Counted from the stretch's first letter, positions 1 through 10,328 are shown. The stretch: DNA of 64,000 bases from Flagellimonas aequoris (GCF_003584165.1 NZ_QXFJ01000008.1:310001-374000); one strand, 5' to 3'. Notes: generated by a model from the sequence alone, not told the origin. Made by a program: numbers and translations.

Positions 1-1
1 C

Positions 2-1900
2 AATGTCATCGATAAGGAAAAAGAGGATGTGTTGGGGAACAAAAACTCTGGATTTAGTGGTAATCAGGCCATCGCTGCATTTGTGGAAGACCTCTATTCC
101 GATTATGATATCTACGATAATTACCTCAAGTTTTTCGACAAGAGCTTTACCAGCCCCTTGTCCAAAACAGGGGTGGATGTGTACAACTACGTGCTGTCTG
201 ACAGTACCTTCATTGACAATAAATGGTGCTACAATATCATCTATTATCCGAGACGGAAAAACGAGCTTACCTTTAAAGGTGATTTTTGGGTGAACGATAC
301 CACCTTTGCCATCAAGAAGATCAATATGCAGGTCACCAAGAGTGCCAACATCAACTGGGTGAAGGAAATTTATATTGAACAGGAGTTTGATGTGGTGAGC
401 GATTCTGTCTTTCTGTTGAAGCGGGATTACATGCTGAGCGATTTTAGTTTTTCCAAGAAAGAAGAGTCGAGGGGAGTGTACGGTAAGCGTACCACGGTAT
501 TCGATAACTATGTTTTTGATACCAACCGCTCCCAAGAATTTTATAAGGCCGTTTCCGATCCTTATGACCCCCGGGTGTTTGCACAGGACAGTGTTTTTTG
601 GAAAAACGCTCGACTGGAGAATCTGAATTCGGATGAATCGGGCATCTTCAAATTATTGGATACCCTTAAGACCGTTCCCAAGTTCCGGACCTACTACGAT
701 ATTGTGAGTATTTTGGGGTCCGGTTATGTTGAAATTGACAAATGGAACATCGACATAGGCGATATCTACAGCACTTTTGGTTACAACGATGCCGAAGGCA
801 TCCGTCTGAGGGGTGGAGCGAGAACCTATTTTGGGCAGAATGATACGTGGCGATTGGAAGGTTATATGGCCTATGGTTTTGACGATAGAAAGTTCAAACA
901 CGGTTTTTCGGGGAAGTTTTTGCTGGATCGGAAGAACAGACTCATCCTATCCGGGGGTAACCGAAGGGATATTGAACAGTTGGGCCTAAGCCTTACGAGC
1001 ACCAACGATGTGATGGGTAGGAGCATTGCCTCATCGTCTTTGGTGACGGTTGGTTCCAACAACAGGCTTACCAACATCAACCTATCCACTTTTAATGTAG
1101 AGATGGAACCGGTGAAGAATTTGAGGATTAGTGTGGGCAGTTCGTTCCGGACGTTGAGTTCGGCCTTGCCGGATGCCTTCAGTCTGGATTACGTGGACCC
1201 CACCTCTCCCAATGGTATTTCGTCAGAGATCAAACAGTTCGATTTGAATACCACGGTCGTCTATACCCCAGGAAAACGCACGATAGGTTACGGGGTGGAG
1301 CGTGTCAATGTAAATGACGATTACAGTACGTTGGTCTTGAATTATACCAAAGGGGTAAGTGGCTTTTTGGAAAGTGATTTCGATTATGAAAAGATTCAAT
1401 TTTCCTATAGACAACCTTGGCAAATTGGTGGCTTGGGCAGGTTGACCAGTAGCGTGGAACTCGGTAAGACCTTTGGTGCCGTTCCTCTGGGACTGCTAAG
1501 TGTGATTCCGGGTAACCAGACGCTGTTCTCCTTGTACAATGTGTTTCCAAACCTCGATTTTTACGAATTTGTGACCGATACCTATGCCACCGTACATTTG
1601 GAGCATAACTTTAATGGACGATTGTTTTCCAGAATACCCTTTTTGAGAAAATTCAACCTTCGTGAAATTGTGGGGTTGAGAGGAGCTTGGGGTCAACTTT
1701 CGGATGAGAATATCGCCCTGAGTGCCCCAACCAATATTCCGCTGTCGGCACCAACCGATCAGATCTATTGGGAATATTCTTTCGGGGTCGGGAATATCTT
1801 CAAAATCCTACGGATCGACTTCAATTTTAGAGGTAATTATCTCGATAATCCGGATGCAAGACCTTTTGGTATTACCGGAACCTTCGGATTTAATTTTTAA
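2..1900 (+). CDS. DUF5686 family outer-membrane protein (5' truncated)
   Basis: The reading frame is open from base 2 with no start required, so the gene begins left of the window and only its C-terminal part (about 630 residues) is visible. The N-terminal part resembles the DUF5686 region found behind a carboxypeptidase-like regulatory domain in large Bacteroidota surface proteins. The rest is rich in alternating polar and aromatic strands typical of an outer-membrane beta-barrel, and it ends in Phe-Asn-Phe, a barrel-type terminal aromatic. GTG at 29 could be read as a start but falls inside the domain, so I treat it as internal. Substrate and function are unknown. The family call is from recognition, not from a search. 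Confidence 0.85.
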   Translation, partial: NVIDKEKEDVLGNKNSGFSGNQAIAAFVEDLYSDYDIYDNYLKFFDKSFTSPLSKTGVDVYNYVLSDSTFIDNKWCYNIIYYPRRKNELTFKGDFWVNDTTFAIKKINMQVTKSANINWVKEIYIEQEFDVVSDSVFLLKRDYMLSDFSFSKKEESRGVYGKRTTVFDNYVFDTNRSQEFYKAVSDPYDPRVFAQDSVFWKNARLENLNSDESGIFKLLDTLKTVPKFRTYYDIVSILGSGYVEIDKWNIDIGDIYSTFGYNDAEGIRLRGGARTYFGQNDTWRLEGYMAYGFDDRKFKHGFSGKFLLDRKNRLILSGGNRRDIEQLGLSLTSTNDVMGRSIASSSLVTVGSNNRLTNINLSTFNVEMEPVKNLRISVGSSFRTLSSALPDAFSLDYVDPTSPNGISSEIKQFDLNTTVVYTPGKRTIGYGVERVNVNDDYSTLVLNYTKGVSGFLESDFDYEKIQFSYRQPWQIGGLGRLTSSVELGKTFGAVPLGLLSVIPGNQTLFSLYNVFPNLDFYEFVTDTYATVHLEHNFNGRLFSRIPFLRKFNLREIVGLRGAWGQLSDENIALSAPTNIPLSAPTDQIYWEYSFGVGNIFKILRIDFNFRGNYLDNPDARPFGITGTFGFNF

Positions 1901-1947
1901 TTAATACGAATAAGGCAATTTATGCGCCCTAATCCAGTTGTACTGGT

Positions 1948-1955
1948 TATTTTTG
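1948..1955 (+). promoter_or_regulatory. Probable -7 promoter box upstream of ppa
   Basis: TATTTTTG fits the Bacteroidota -7 consensus TAnnTTTG and sits 19 bases before the ppa start codon. No good -33 TTTG is present at the usual spacing, so this is tentative. Confidence 0.35.
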
Positions 1956-1974
1956 CAATAAATAAATCTCTGAA

Positions 1975-2502
1975 ATGTCTAAAAAACCACAAGTTACCTT
2001 TGATGTACTCATAGAGATCCCAAAAGGTAGTAGAAATAAGTACGAATACGACTTCACCCTGAACAAGATCCGATTTGATAGAACATTGTTTTCTTCCATG
2101 ATGTACCCTGGCGATTACGGTTTTGTTCCAGAGACCTTGGCGTTGGACAAAGACCCGCTGGATGTATTGGTATTGGCCACGGAGCCAAGCTATCCCATGG
2201 TAGTAATGGAAGTGAAACCGGTAGGTGTTTTCCATATGACCGATGAAAAGGGTCCCGATGAAAAATTGATCTGTGTACCCGTGTCCGATCCCATCTGGAG
2301 CCAGAGGGACGATATCAGCGAACTTAATCCACATCGATTGAAAGAAATCGAACACTTTTTCCAGGTGTACAAGGATTTGGAGGAAAAGAAAGTGGATACC
2401 GGTGGATGGGGCGACGTGAATGAGGCCATCAAGATTTATCACGAGTGTGTGCAACGCTATGAAGATAGCGAACACAAAAAGAAACGGACCTACACCATAT
2501 AG
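1975..2502 (+). CDS. ppa: Inorganic pyrophosphatase (soluble, family I)
   Basis: Hydrolyses pyrophosphate to phosphate in the cytoplasm, pulling biosynthetic reactions forward. At 175 residues it has the usual family I length. Visible active-site elements are the E14-IPKGSR loop, the YPGDYGFVPET stretch (about 44-54) and D58-K-D60-P-L-D63, the metal-binding signature. The signature has Lys at the second position where the textbook pattern prefers small or acidic residues. The gene starts 74 bases after the DUF5686 gene, has its own promoter-like box and ends in a strong terminator. It is followed directly by the membrane pyrophosphatase gene, so two mechanistically different enzymes for one substrate are neighbours. 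Confidence 0.95.
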   Translation: MSKKPQVTFDVLIEIPKGSRNKYEYDFTLNKIRFDRTLFSSMMYPGDYGFVPETLALDKDPLDVLVLATEPSYPMVVMEVKPVGVFHMTDEKGPDEKLICVPVSDPIWSQRDDISELNPHRLKEIEHFFQVYKDLEEKKVDTGGWGDVNEAIKIYHECVQRYEDSEHKKKRTYTI

Positions 2503-2520
2503 GTAATAATAACTTTAAAA

Positions 2521-2556
2521 AAATGCGCTTTTCATTATAAAAAGCGCATTTTTTTT
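2521..2556 (+). terminator. Intrinsic terminator after ppa
   Basis: AAATGCGCTTTT pairs with AAAAGCGCATTT across a 7-base loop and runs into a T tract. It separates ppa from hppA, so the two pyrophosphatases are probably separate transcripts. Confidence 0.85.
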
Positions 2557-2614
2557 ATTACTTCGTATTTTACTACATTAGCTGCCATTAAAAATTTTCT
2601 AAACAACTCAATCT

Positions 2615-5011
2615 ATGGATTTAATCGTAAAGTTTTTGCCCGTTTTTGGTATCCTGGGCCTATTGTACGTGTTCATTAAAAACGTATGGATCTCCAAACA
2701 GGAAGTTGGGGATGATAAAATGGCAAGGATTGCCAAGAACATTGCCGATGGTGCAATGTCCTTCCTAAAGGCAGAATATAAAATACTCAGCATTTTTGTG
2801 GTGGCCGTGGCCGTGTTGCTTTTCTTCAAAGGAAGCAATGAAGCGGGCTCCAATGGAATGGTGGCCGTTTCCTTTGTGGTAGGAGCCATTTGTTCCGCCT
2901 TGGCCGGATTTATTGGAATGAAGGTGGCCACAAAAGCCAATGTTAGGACTACCCATGCGGCAAAGACCTCATTGGGCAAGGCCTTGGAGGTAGCCTTTGC
3001 GGGCGGTGCCGTTATGGGACTAGGTGTTGTTGGTCTTGGTGTTTTGGGATTGAGCGGACTTTTCATGATCTATAGCGGTCAGGGTTGGGAAATTGGAGAA
3101 GTATTGAACGTACTTTCCGGTTTTTCCCTTGGAGCATCCTCCATAGCATTGTTTGCCCGTGTGGGTGGTGGTATTTATACCAAAGCTGCCGACGTAGGTG
3201 CTGACTTGGTAGGTAAAGTGGAAGCTGGAATCCCGGAAGATCACCCTTTGAACCCTGCGACCATTGCGGATAACGTGGGTGACAACGTAGGGGATGTGGC
3301 CGGTATGGGAGCTGACCTTTTTGAATCGTATGTAGGTTCCATCATCGGTACCATGGTATTAGGGGCCGCCTTCGCTGCCTTACCAGAATTCCAATCGGCT
3401 TTTGATGGACTGGGTGCGGTGTATTTACCCATGGCCTTGGCTGCCGTAGGGATTGTGATGTCCATCATCGGAACCTTCTTCGTGAAAGTGAAGGATGGAG
3501 GAAACCCACAGACGGCCTTGAATATTGGCGAATTTGGTTCTGCCGGATTGATGTTGGTGGTTTCCTATTTCTTGATTACGGGTATGCTACCTGAATCTTG
3601 GGTGGAAGCCGGGAAAGAATATACGGCCATGGGCGTCTTTTGGGCCACCATTGCAGGTTTGGTCGCCGGACTATTGGTGGGTAAGGTTACCGAATATTAT
3701 ACTGGGACGGGAACGAAACCAGTGAACTCCATTGTTCGCCAGTCCGAAACAGGTTCTGCTACCAATATCATTGCAGGTTTGGGTGTGGGTATGATGTCCA
3801 CTGCCATTCCGATTATTTTGATTGCAGCTGCCATCTTGGTTTCGCATTACTTCGCAGGTTTATATGGAATTGCCATTGCCGCGGTAGGAATGTTGGCCAA
3901 TACGGGAATCCAGTTGGCCGTTGATGCTTACGGGCCTATTTCCGATAATGCAGGTGGTATTGCCGAGATGGCAGAATTGCCAAAAGAAGTACGAGAGCGT
4001 ACCGATAAGTTGGATGCCGTAGGAAATACTACAGCTGCCATTGGTAAAGGTTTTGCTATTGCTTCTGCAGCGTTGACCGCCTTGGCCTTGTTCGCGGCCT
4101 TTATGAAGACCGCTGGTGTAAAATCCATTGACGTATCCCAGCCAGATATCATGGCCGGACTTTTGATTGGGGGCATGTTGCCCTTCGTTTTCTCTGCCCT
4201 TTCCATGAACGCGGTAGGTAGGGCTGCTATGTCCATGATCGAGGAGGTGCGTCGCCAATTTAGCGATATCCCTCAATTGAAAGCGGCATTGGAGGTCATG
4301 AGGAAGTACGATTCCGATCTATCCAAAGCAAGCAAAGAAGATATTGAAATTTTTGAGGCCGCCGATGGTTTGGCCGAATATGAAAAATGTGTGGCCATTT
4401 CCACTCAAGCTTCCATTAAGGAAATGTTGTTGCCCGGATTATTGGCCATTGCCGTTCCGGTAGCGGTTGGCTTTATTGGTGGAGCTGAAATGTTGGGAGG
4501 CCTTTTGGCAGGTGTGACCACAGCAGGTGTTTTGATGGCTATTTTCCAGTCCAATGCAGGTGGTGCTTGGGACAATGCCAAAAAAACCATTGAGAGTGAA
4601 GGTCGTAAGGGTAGTGATGCCCACAAGGCAGCAGTGGTCGGGGATACCGTGGGTGATCCATTTAAGGATACTTCTGGCCCATCTTTGAACATTCTGTTGA
4701 AATTGATGTCCGTTGTGGCTCTGGTGATTGCTCCAAGTTTGGTAAGTCTATCTTCACCTGATGATGTTGCCATCGTCAAAGAGGATGGAACCATGATTAC
4801 GATTACCGAGGAAGGAATGAAGGAAACCAAAGCTATTGAAAAGCAAATCCGTGTGGAGGTAAGCAATACAGAGGATGGTGCCTATAAAGCTATTGTAACG
4901 ACCAGTACCAGTGTAAATGGGGAAACAGTTGAAGAAACAGAAGAGTTTACAGCTGATACCAAGGAAGCCCTTGAAAAGAAGATAGAGGCTTATAAAAATT
5001 CCTTGGAATAA
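2615..5011 (+). CDS. hppA: Membrane-bound ion-pumping pyrophosphatase
   Basis: Couples pyrophosphate hydrolysis to H+ or Na+ export across the inner membrane. The protein has 798 residues and about 16 hydrophobic segments, with the catalytic [11 protein letters not shown] motif starting at D193 and DNVGDNVGD soon after. The K+-site motif reads [10 protein letters not shown] with Ala474 and Gly477. Known K+-independent enzymes have Lys and Thr there, so this one is expected to need K+. Whether it pumps H+, Na+ or both cannot be decided by eye. The last roughly 75 residues form a charged, Thr/Glu-rich soluble tail that most family members lack. The start fits the hydrophobic N-terminus [12 protein letters not shown]. 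Confidence 0.95.
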   Translation: MDLIVKFLPVFGILGLLYVFIKNVWISKQEVGDDKMARIAKNIADGAMSFLKAEYKILSIFVVAVAVLLFFKGSNEAGSNGMVAVSFVVGAICSALAGFIGMKVATKANVRTTHAAKTSLGKALEVAFAGGAVMGLGVVGLGVLGLSGLFMIYSGQGWEIGEVLNVLSGFSLGASSIALFARVGGGIYTKAADVGADLVGKVEAGIPEDHPLNPATIADNVGDNVGDVAGMGADLFESYVGSIIGTMVLGAAFAALPEFQSAFDGLGAVYLPMALAAVGIVMSIIGTFFVKVKDGGNPQTALNIGEFGSAGLMLVVSYFLITGMLPESWVEAGKEYTAMGVFWATIAGLVAGLLVGKVTEYYTGTGTKPVNSIVRQSETGSATNIIAGLGVGMMSTAIPIILIAAAILVSHYFAGLYGIAIAAVGMLANTGIQLAVDAYGPISDNAGGIAEMAELPKEVRERTDKLDAVGNTTAAIGKGFAIASAALTALALFAAFMKTAGVKSIDVSQPDIMAGLLIGGMLPFVFSALSMNAVGRAAMSMIEEVRRQFSDIPQLKAALEVMRKYDSDLSKASKEDIEIFEAADGLAEYEKCVAISTQASIKEMLLPGLLAIAVPVAVGFIGGAEMLGGLLAGVTTAGVLMAIFQSNAGGAWDNAKKTIESEGRKGSDAHKAAVVGDTVGDPFKDTSGPSLNILLKLMSVVALVIAPSLVSLSSPDDVAIVKEDGTMITITEEGMKETKAIEKQIRVEVSNTEDGAYKAIVTTSTSVNGETVEETEEFTADTKEALEKKIEAYKNSLE

Positions 5012-5033
5012 GGTAACGCCAATTTGATATAGG

Positions 5034-5063
5034 AAAGGGGCTTGAATTTTCAAGCCCCTTTTA
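5034..5063 (+). terminator. Intrinsic terminator after hppA
   Basis: AAAGGGGCTTG pairs with CAAGCCCCTTT over a 6-base loop, followed by a short T run. Because the stem is A-rich on its left side it may also stop transcription arriving from the susD side. Confidence 0.8.
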
Positions 5064-5092
5064 TTTTGGTTCAAGTAGTGGAAGTAAAGTCA

Positions 5093-5111
5093 CACCGACG
5101 ATAGGTCGGTG
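5093..5111. repeat. Short perfect hairpin between hppA and susD
   Basis: CACCGAC and GTCGGTG form a 7-bp stem with a 5-base loop in the gap between convergent genes. It lacks a T tract, so it is not an obvious terminator. Function unknown. Confidence 0.4.
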
Positions 5112-5139
5112 CAACCCTACCACACCAATTCAAAGAATT

Positions 5140-6594
5140 TTATTGGTTTGTTATCGGATGTGTCGTATCCCACCAAACATGTGTTCCCAGATTATCCGGA
5201 CCTTGTGCGCTCACCGCCGCATTGTAGTTCTCCGTATTGTTAGAAGGATAGTCATTATCATATCCGTGTCTTACCGGAACATCATCACCATTTAGAGGCA
5301 TGGTGGCAGGCTCCAGTACAGGGTAACCGATCCTTTTCCATTCCATCCAAGATTCCCATCCTTGGAGGTACAGGGCCTTCCATTTTTCCTCGGCAATTTG
5401 TTGCATGGCTGTAGCGGAATCCGTACTCAAGGGGAAAGCTGCCAAATACTCTGAAAGTCCCTCAGCTCCCCAATATTCAAATGAAGCGGTTATGCCCGCT
5501 TCGTAATAATCGCTTGCACTACCGGCAATCCATCCGAGTTCCACGGCCTCGGCATAGGAAAAGGCCACTTGGTAATACATATAGATCATTCCAGGGAACT
5601 CCCCGTTGTAGATTACATTACTGGATATAAAGGACACATCACTTGCCAAAATTTCCGAATTGGGAAGTCCATAGGGCATGCCTACATATTCTGGCGTTCC
5701 GTTGGAAACAGAAGTTCTCGTGTATTCCGCATAAACCGATAACCGGGGGTCGCTATCCGCAATCAGTCTATCAATTAACACATCACTGACCGCATAATCT
5801 TCCCTGGTCTGGAAGTTGTCCTGCCATGGGTTGTCGTTGTTGTCATCCGCAAGAAAGGGATACAGGATGTTCTCATCACTAGAGGAAATGGCTCCCGTCA
5901 TGGCTTCCTTGAATTTGGTAGCGGCATATCCTGTGGGAGAAGGATACACGTTGGAGAGTCTTAATGCCATGATCAATTTCATGGTGTTGCCAAATTGCTT
6001 CCACCGTTCCATATCTCCGCCGAACAATTGGTCACCAACAGGTCCGGTTCCCCCATCCATTTGGGCAATGGCCTCATCAATTTCAGTGAAGAGTGAGTCG
6101 TAAATGGTCTCTTGGGTATCGAAAACGGGATAAGGATTGTCCAATCCCTGCAACGCCCCGCTATAGGGCATCATCCCCCAAGTGTCGGTCATGTATTGGT
6201 AAATGTAAGCTTTGATGAGCCTTGCCACTGCTATCTGGTTAGCATTGGATCCATACACGGTTTGGCCAGCTGCCATGTTCTCGTCCGAATTCACATTAAT
6301 GATGGTCTGAAGATCGGTCAAGGCGCCCTTGTACAGATAATCCGAGTCCCAGTTTTGGGTTACATAACGGGAGCCGTCAGTATAGGTGATCTGGGAGATG
6401 TGCTGGGTATAAAGATCTCCTATTTCATCGGTGACCAGGCTTGATATGGTTTTCTCCGCATTGGTCAATAGGCCACTGCTTACCACAGTGGTTGGGGCAT
6501 CTGGATCCACATTGGTTTCCCCAAAATCAACATTGTCACATCCAATAAGCCCTATCAGGAGGAGTGAGCAGTATATTTTTGTATATCGTTTCAT
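5140..6594 (-). CDS. SusD/RagB-type surface nutrient-binding lipoprotein
   Basis: Outer-membrane lipoprotein that captures an oligomeric nutrient and hands it to the partner SusC channel. I chose the ATG at 6594 because it gives a clean lipoprotein signal, MKRYTKIYCSLLLIGLIGC, with the lipidated Cys at 19 and a mature protein of about 465 residues. An upstream in-frame ATG at 6621 overlaps the susC stop as TAATG and may provide translational coupling or the true start. The body (LYTQHISQITYTDGSRY, a helical TPR-like core) looks like the SusD-like_2 branch. No glycoside hydrolase, peptidase or regulator lies beside the pair, so the substrate is unknown. Confidence 0.9.
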   Translation of the reverse strand: MKRYTKIYCSLLLIGLIGCDNVDFGETNVDPDAPTTVVSSGLLTNAEKTISSLVTDEIGDLYTQHISQITYTDGSRYVTQNWDSDYLYKGALTDLQTIINVNSDENMAAGQTVYGSNANQIAVARLIKAYIYQYMTDTWGMMPYSGALQGLDNPYPVFDTQETIYDSLFTEIDEAIAQMDGGTGPVGDQLFGGDMERWKQFGNTMKLIMALRLSNVYPSPTGYAATKFKEAMTGAISSSDENILYPFLADDNNDNPWQDNFQTREDYAVSDVLIDRLIADSDPRLSVYAEYTRTSVSNGTPEYVGMPYGLPNSEILASDVSFISSNVIYNGEFPGMIYMYYQVAFSYAEAVELGWIAGSASDYYEAGITASFEYWGAEGLSEYLAAFPLSTDSATAMQQIAEEKWKALYLQGWESWMEWKRIGYPVLEPATMPLNGDDVPVRHGYDNDYPSNNTENYNAAVSAQGPDNLGTHVWWDTTHPITNQ

Positions 6595-6620
6595 GATGCT
6601 TTTTTCTTTTTGTGGTATCA

Positions 6621-9600
6621 TTAGAAGGAGAATTTTAAGTTAAGTCCAAAGGTTCTCTGGTTTGGATCTTGGGCGGCCTCGGTCCAGCGAATATCATCGG
6701 GGTCATTGCTGCTAGAGTTGCTATAGGCTTCTATTTCTGAAGGGTCAATCCCATCAATGGAAGAGTAGATCAACCAGAGGTTATTGGCATATAGGCTAAT
6801 GGAAACATCGTCCACGGGGAGGTTGCCCAAAATGGATCTTGGAATGTGATAACCTATTTTCAACTGACGCAATTTTACATAACTGGCATCATAGATCCAT
6901 TCGCCAACTTTTCGGTTCATGCTCTTATAATAGCTATAAGCACTGGTGTAGTAGGAGATAGGCTCCCCGGTTTCCTCACTGACACCTTCCACAAGCACAC
7001 CACCTGAATTTGTCCCTACATTTTGGGCAAGGACTGTGTTTACCTCGTTCCCGGAACTATCCAGGACAGGATCCCTTTTGGGATTGCCCAGTTCGTTGTC
7101 CCCAACGGTAAAATCTCCTAGACCGGAATAGGCCAACAACGATCGGGTAACGGAGAAAAAGTTTCCACCCCCCTGAAAATCCACGGAGAAACCAAGATCA
7201 AAATTCTTGTAGCGGAAAGTGTTTATGAAACCACCGTTGAAATCGGGCTGAACATTGGCCACCTTCACGTAGTTGTTGGTATAGACGCGCAATCCGTTAC
7301 TGTTGATCACTGGTACGCCATCATCGTTGCGGACAACGTCGTACCCATAAATGTTGCCCCAATCATATCCTGCAGTATGTGCCAAGCTGGCCGTACGCCC
7401 CGTTTCCACTTCATCATAGGTGACCAGATCATTGATCTTTACTACTTTTTTGTTGTAGCCTGAAATGTTGAAATTCATATCCCATGAAAAGTTCTCATTT
7501 CTAAAAGGGGTTGCGGTTAGGGCTACTTCCCATCCTTTGGTGTCAATAATGGAACCGTTTCCATAAGTACTTTCATAACCGGTTGCACCAGTTAAGCTCA
7601 ACTCTGTTGGAAGTTCTTTGTCCGTACGGTCAAAATAGGTGAAATCTAGCCCAAGCCTATTGTTTAGGAAGGATAGTTCGGTACCTATCTCAATTTCCTC
7701 CCTTACACCTCCTATGAGGCCAGGGTTGTTCAGGATATCGGGTACGGATAGGGCCACGTTGGAACCATAGGGGTTTTGGATATCGTAAGTGCTCTGCAAA
7801 CGGTATACGTCAGGAAAGGAGGGAGCTTGTGCAAAACCGGCCCTGATCTTTCCAAAACTCAAAAAGCTGCCATCGTTGATAAATTCAGAAAAAATGAAAC
7901 TGGCAGATACTCCATAAGTGTCCACCGAGTTATTGTCGCTTGCGGCTGTGGAACCCCAGTCTATTCTGTAGGAACCATCGAGATAAAGAAAGTTTTTATA
8001 TCCGACAGAGGCAGTTGCAAAGGTCGAATTCAATTTTTGATGTCTGCTGTCCCTAACATAATTGGGTTTGTCCACGGAGGTGTCAATGCTGTAATAGTTA
8101 GGAATTTGAAGACCTCCCACCGTCTGTGCCTCTATCAACTTGTATTTTCTTTGATTAAACTGGGCACCGGCACTTGCTACCAAATCAAAATCGCCAATTT
8201 TTTTGTTGTAGCTTAATTGTGTGTAGGCCTCGGTAAACTCATTTTGGGTGGTTTTCTCCAAGTATCTTGGTGTAGCCAAACCGCCCCAAGCGTTGCGGTC
8301 ATCAAAATTATAAAGGTCAAATGTCCTTCTTAGATCAACGGTAGCCACAAGTTCAGGTAGGATTTCATATTCCAGGCCCAAGCTTCCATAAATGGCATTT
8401 TTGGTTTCGTGGTTCAGGTTTTCATAAACTTCAAAATAAGGAGAATCCCAATACAATGGAGTGGGGTTGTCATAGGCCCGCATGTTCCAAGAAACGATCT
8501 GCCCATTTCTTTTGTAGTTTCTCAATCGGGTCATGTCCAACTGTCTTTGCCACCATTCGTTGAAATTGCCCGCGTACCCACGATCTTGTGGATTGTTGAA
8601 GGTGTAGCGGTACTGGTAGTTAAAAACACCATTGAACTTTAGCTTTTCGGTAACATTATAAGATCCTTTAAAGGATATGGTAGTTTGCTTTCTGTCACTG
8701 TTCGGGTTGATCAAGGTGGTACCTACGTGGTTCACTGTGGTCTTGATATTATATTTTTCACCACCTTGTAAAAATCCAACAGTAATGTTGGAAGTGGCTC
8801 CTGTTTCATAAAAATCTTCAATCCCGTGTGGAGTAGGCACCCATGGGCGTAGTTCACCATATCCGGGATCACCAACGATCCAGCTGTCCCACTGCCGTAC
8901 CAAGGTGCCGTCCAAACGTGGTCCCCAGGATTCATCGGCGGAAAAGTTTGGGATGTTCTGTCCATCGACCTGGGCAAATGTTTGGGAATAACCCCCACCA
9001 TATTCATTTTGATATTTAGGCAAAAGGTAAAGGGAGGATAGGGAAGAAGCAATATCCACGGTAACTTTGGTTTCCCCATCCTTGGCGGTCTTGGTGGTGA
9101 TGATCACGGCGCCGTTCCTTGCTTCCGTACCATAAAGTGCAGTAGCGGCCAAGCCTTTGAGTACGGAGATGTCCTCTACATCCTGCATGTTGATGTCACC
9201 AGGGGAATTGATCTTGATGCCATCCACTACATAAAGTACCCCAACATTACCTCTTAGCCTAATGTTGGAGGATTCGTAGGTTGAACTTGGGGATCCCACC
9301 AGTTGCACCCCGGAAATTTTTCCGGCAAGACCATCACTGATGTCTGTGTCCTTGGCCAGGACCACCGATTCCCCTTCAATGGATTGTTGGGCGTACCCCA
9401 GACTCTTTTTTTCCCGTTTGATACCGAGCGCGGTCACTACCACTTCATCCAATGCTTGGGCATCTTCCTCCATTTGAACGTCGATAGTGCTGCTCCCACC
9501 TACGATAACAGAGGTTGGCTTTTGTCCTATATAGGTAAAAAGTAGGGTTTGTCCCGGTGCTGCACTGATGGTGTAGATACCGTCAAAATCGGTTTGGGTA

Positions 9601-9755
9601 CCCGTTGCGGTCCCTTCGACTAAAATGTTTACTCCAGGCAGGGGGATCCCAGTATGATCGGTGACCGTACCTGTGATTGTTTTTTCTTGTGCGCTGGTCA
9701 AGTGCACGACGAGTAGCATAAGAAATGCTAAGATTCCTTTTAATTTTGTTTTCAT
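6621..9755 (-). CDS. SusC/RagA-type TonB-linked outer-membrane transporter
   Basis: TonB-dependent channel that imports the ligand captured by SusD. Its 1044 residues contain a signal peptide (1-22, ending LTSAQ), a carboxypeptidase-like beta-sandwich (about 26-105, GTVTDHTGIPLPGVNILVEG), the SusC signature DEVVVTALGIKREKKSLGYA, a plug domain (about 115-220) and a large barrel ending in LNLKFSF. It is the first gene of a two-gene operon with susD. Energy would come from an ExbBD/TonB system; a TonB-family gene lies just upstream on the same strand, but an intrinsic terminator separates the two. Substrate cannot be told from sequence. Confidence 0.95.
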   Translation of the reverse strand: MKTKLKGILAFLMLLVVHLTSAQEKTITGTVTDHTGIPLPGVNILVEGTATGTQTDFDGIYTISAAPGQTLLFTYIGQKPTSVIVGGSSTIDVQMEEDAQALDEVVVTALGIKREKKSLGYAQQSIEGESVVLAKDTDISDGLAGKISGVQLVGSPSSTYESSNIRLRGNVGVLYVVDGIKINSPGDINMQDVEDISVLKGLAATALYGTEARNGAVIITTKTAKDGETKVTVDIASSLSSLYLLPKYQNEYGGGYSQTFAQVDGQNIPNFSADESWGPRLDGTLVRQWDSWIVGDPGYGELRPWVPTPHGIEDFYETGATSNITVGFLQGGEKYNIKTTVNHVGTTLINPNSDRKQTTISFKGSYNVTEKLKFNGVFNYQYRYTFNNPQDRGYAGNFNEWWQRQLDMTRLRNYKRNGQIVSWNMRAYDNPTPLYWDSPYFEVYENLNHETKNAIYGSLGLEYEILPELVATVDLRRTFDLYNFDDRNAWGGLATPRYLEKTTQNEFTEAYTQLSYNKKIGDFDLVASAGAQFNQRKYKLIEAQTVGGLQIPNYYSIDTSVDKPNYVRDSRHQKLNSTFATASVGYKNFLYLDGSYRIDWGSTAASDNNSVDTYGVSASFIFSEFINDGSFLSFGKIRAGFAQAPSFPDVYRLQSTYDIQNPYGSNVALSVPDILNNPGLIGGVREEIEIGTELSFLNNRLGLDFTYFDRTDKELPTELSLTGATGYESTYGNGSIIDTKGWEVALTATPFRNENFSWDMNFNISGYNKKVVKINDLVTYDEVETGRTASLAHTAGYDWGNIYGYDVVRNDDGVPVINSNGLRVYTNNYVKVANVQPDFNGGFINTFRYKNFDLGFSVDFQGGGNFFSVTRSLLAYSGLGDFTVGDNELGNPKRDPVLDSSGNEVNTVLAQNVGTNSGGVLVEGVSEETGEPISYYTSAYSYYKSMNRKVGEWIYDASYVKLRQLKIGYHIPRSILGNLPVDDVSISLYANNLWLIYSSIDGIDPSEIEAYSNSSSNDPDDIRWTEAAQDPNQRTFGLNLKFSF

Positions 9756-10266
9756 ATGACATTAATTGAGCTAGTTACTGTTTTAAAGCTCATCAATAAT
9801 CATAAGGGTTACAAGCCGGTCTTAAGAAAACTTTGGCGTTTGCCGATTTAATGTGAAATAGGGGATTTCAGGTATATTTTTTTTGGAATTTGATGTTTCT
9901 GAGGCCGCTTTTTTATGGACTCCAATGGTCTGTTGAAGGTTAATTTTGAATAAAATATGTTAAAACTGTTAAATTTAACACATAAAAAGTTGAAAATTTA
10001 AGTAAAAACAACATTTATGATTTTAAAAATGCTTATTTCATGTATTAAATTGAATATTTTTTAATTGAAATTGATTGGAAATCGGCACCGTTTGATAGCA
10101 AAAAATTCATTCAAACATTATTTTGAAGGTTCTGGATTGTGTTGTAATTTTAAGTAAGGTCCAAGTTGGATAATATAGAAATGAAAGTATTGATATTATC
10201 CTCGCCTTTATTGGAAAAATGGGGTGCTAAGGCAAAGAATTAGCTCTCGCTTTAAAGTAAAGCTGG
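9756..10266. other. AT-rich non-coding region upstream of susC
   Basis: About 510 bases with no plausible gene on either strand. It must hold the susC promoter. It contains a perfect 14-base palindrome, TGTTAAATTTAACA (9967-9980), about 210 bases before the susC start, which could be an operator. I see no sigma or anti-sigma gene attached. Confidence 0.5.
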
Positions 10267-10294
10267 AAAAACCACGCTAAGGCGTGGTTTTTTT
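10267..10294 (-). terminator. Terminator after the TonB-family gene
   Basis: AAAAACCACGC and GCGTGGTTTTT form an 11-bp stem around a 4-base loop, with T runs readable on both strands. It lies just past the end of the minus-strand TonB gene. Confidence 0.75.
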
Positions 10295-10298
10295 ATGG

Positions 10299-10323
10299 TG
10301 TCATATCGAGCGGAGTCGGAACA
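10299..10323. repeat. Interspersed GAGCGnAGTCG-type repeat copy
   Basis: Contains GAGCGGAGTCGG (10308-10319), one of three related copies here; the others are at 27120-27131 and 33953-33964. Sequences of this kind are scattered through many Bacteroidota genomes. Origin unknown. Confidence 0.5.
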
Positions 10324-10328
10324 CGGTA

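Noticed and set aside
1897..2475. A 192-codon minus-strand frame opposite ppa
   Set aside because: The opposite strand encodes pyrophosphatase with intact catalytic motifs; this frame has no domain pattern or start context.
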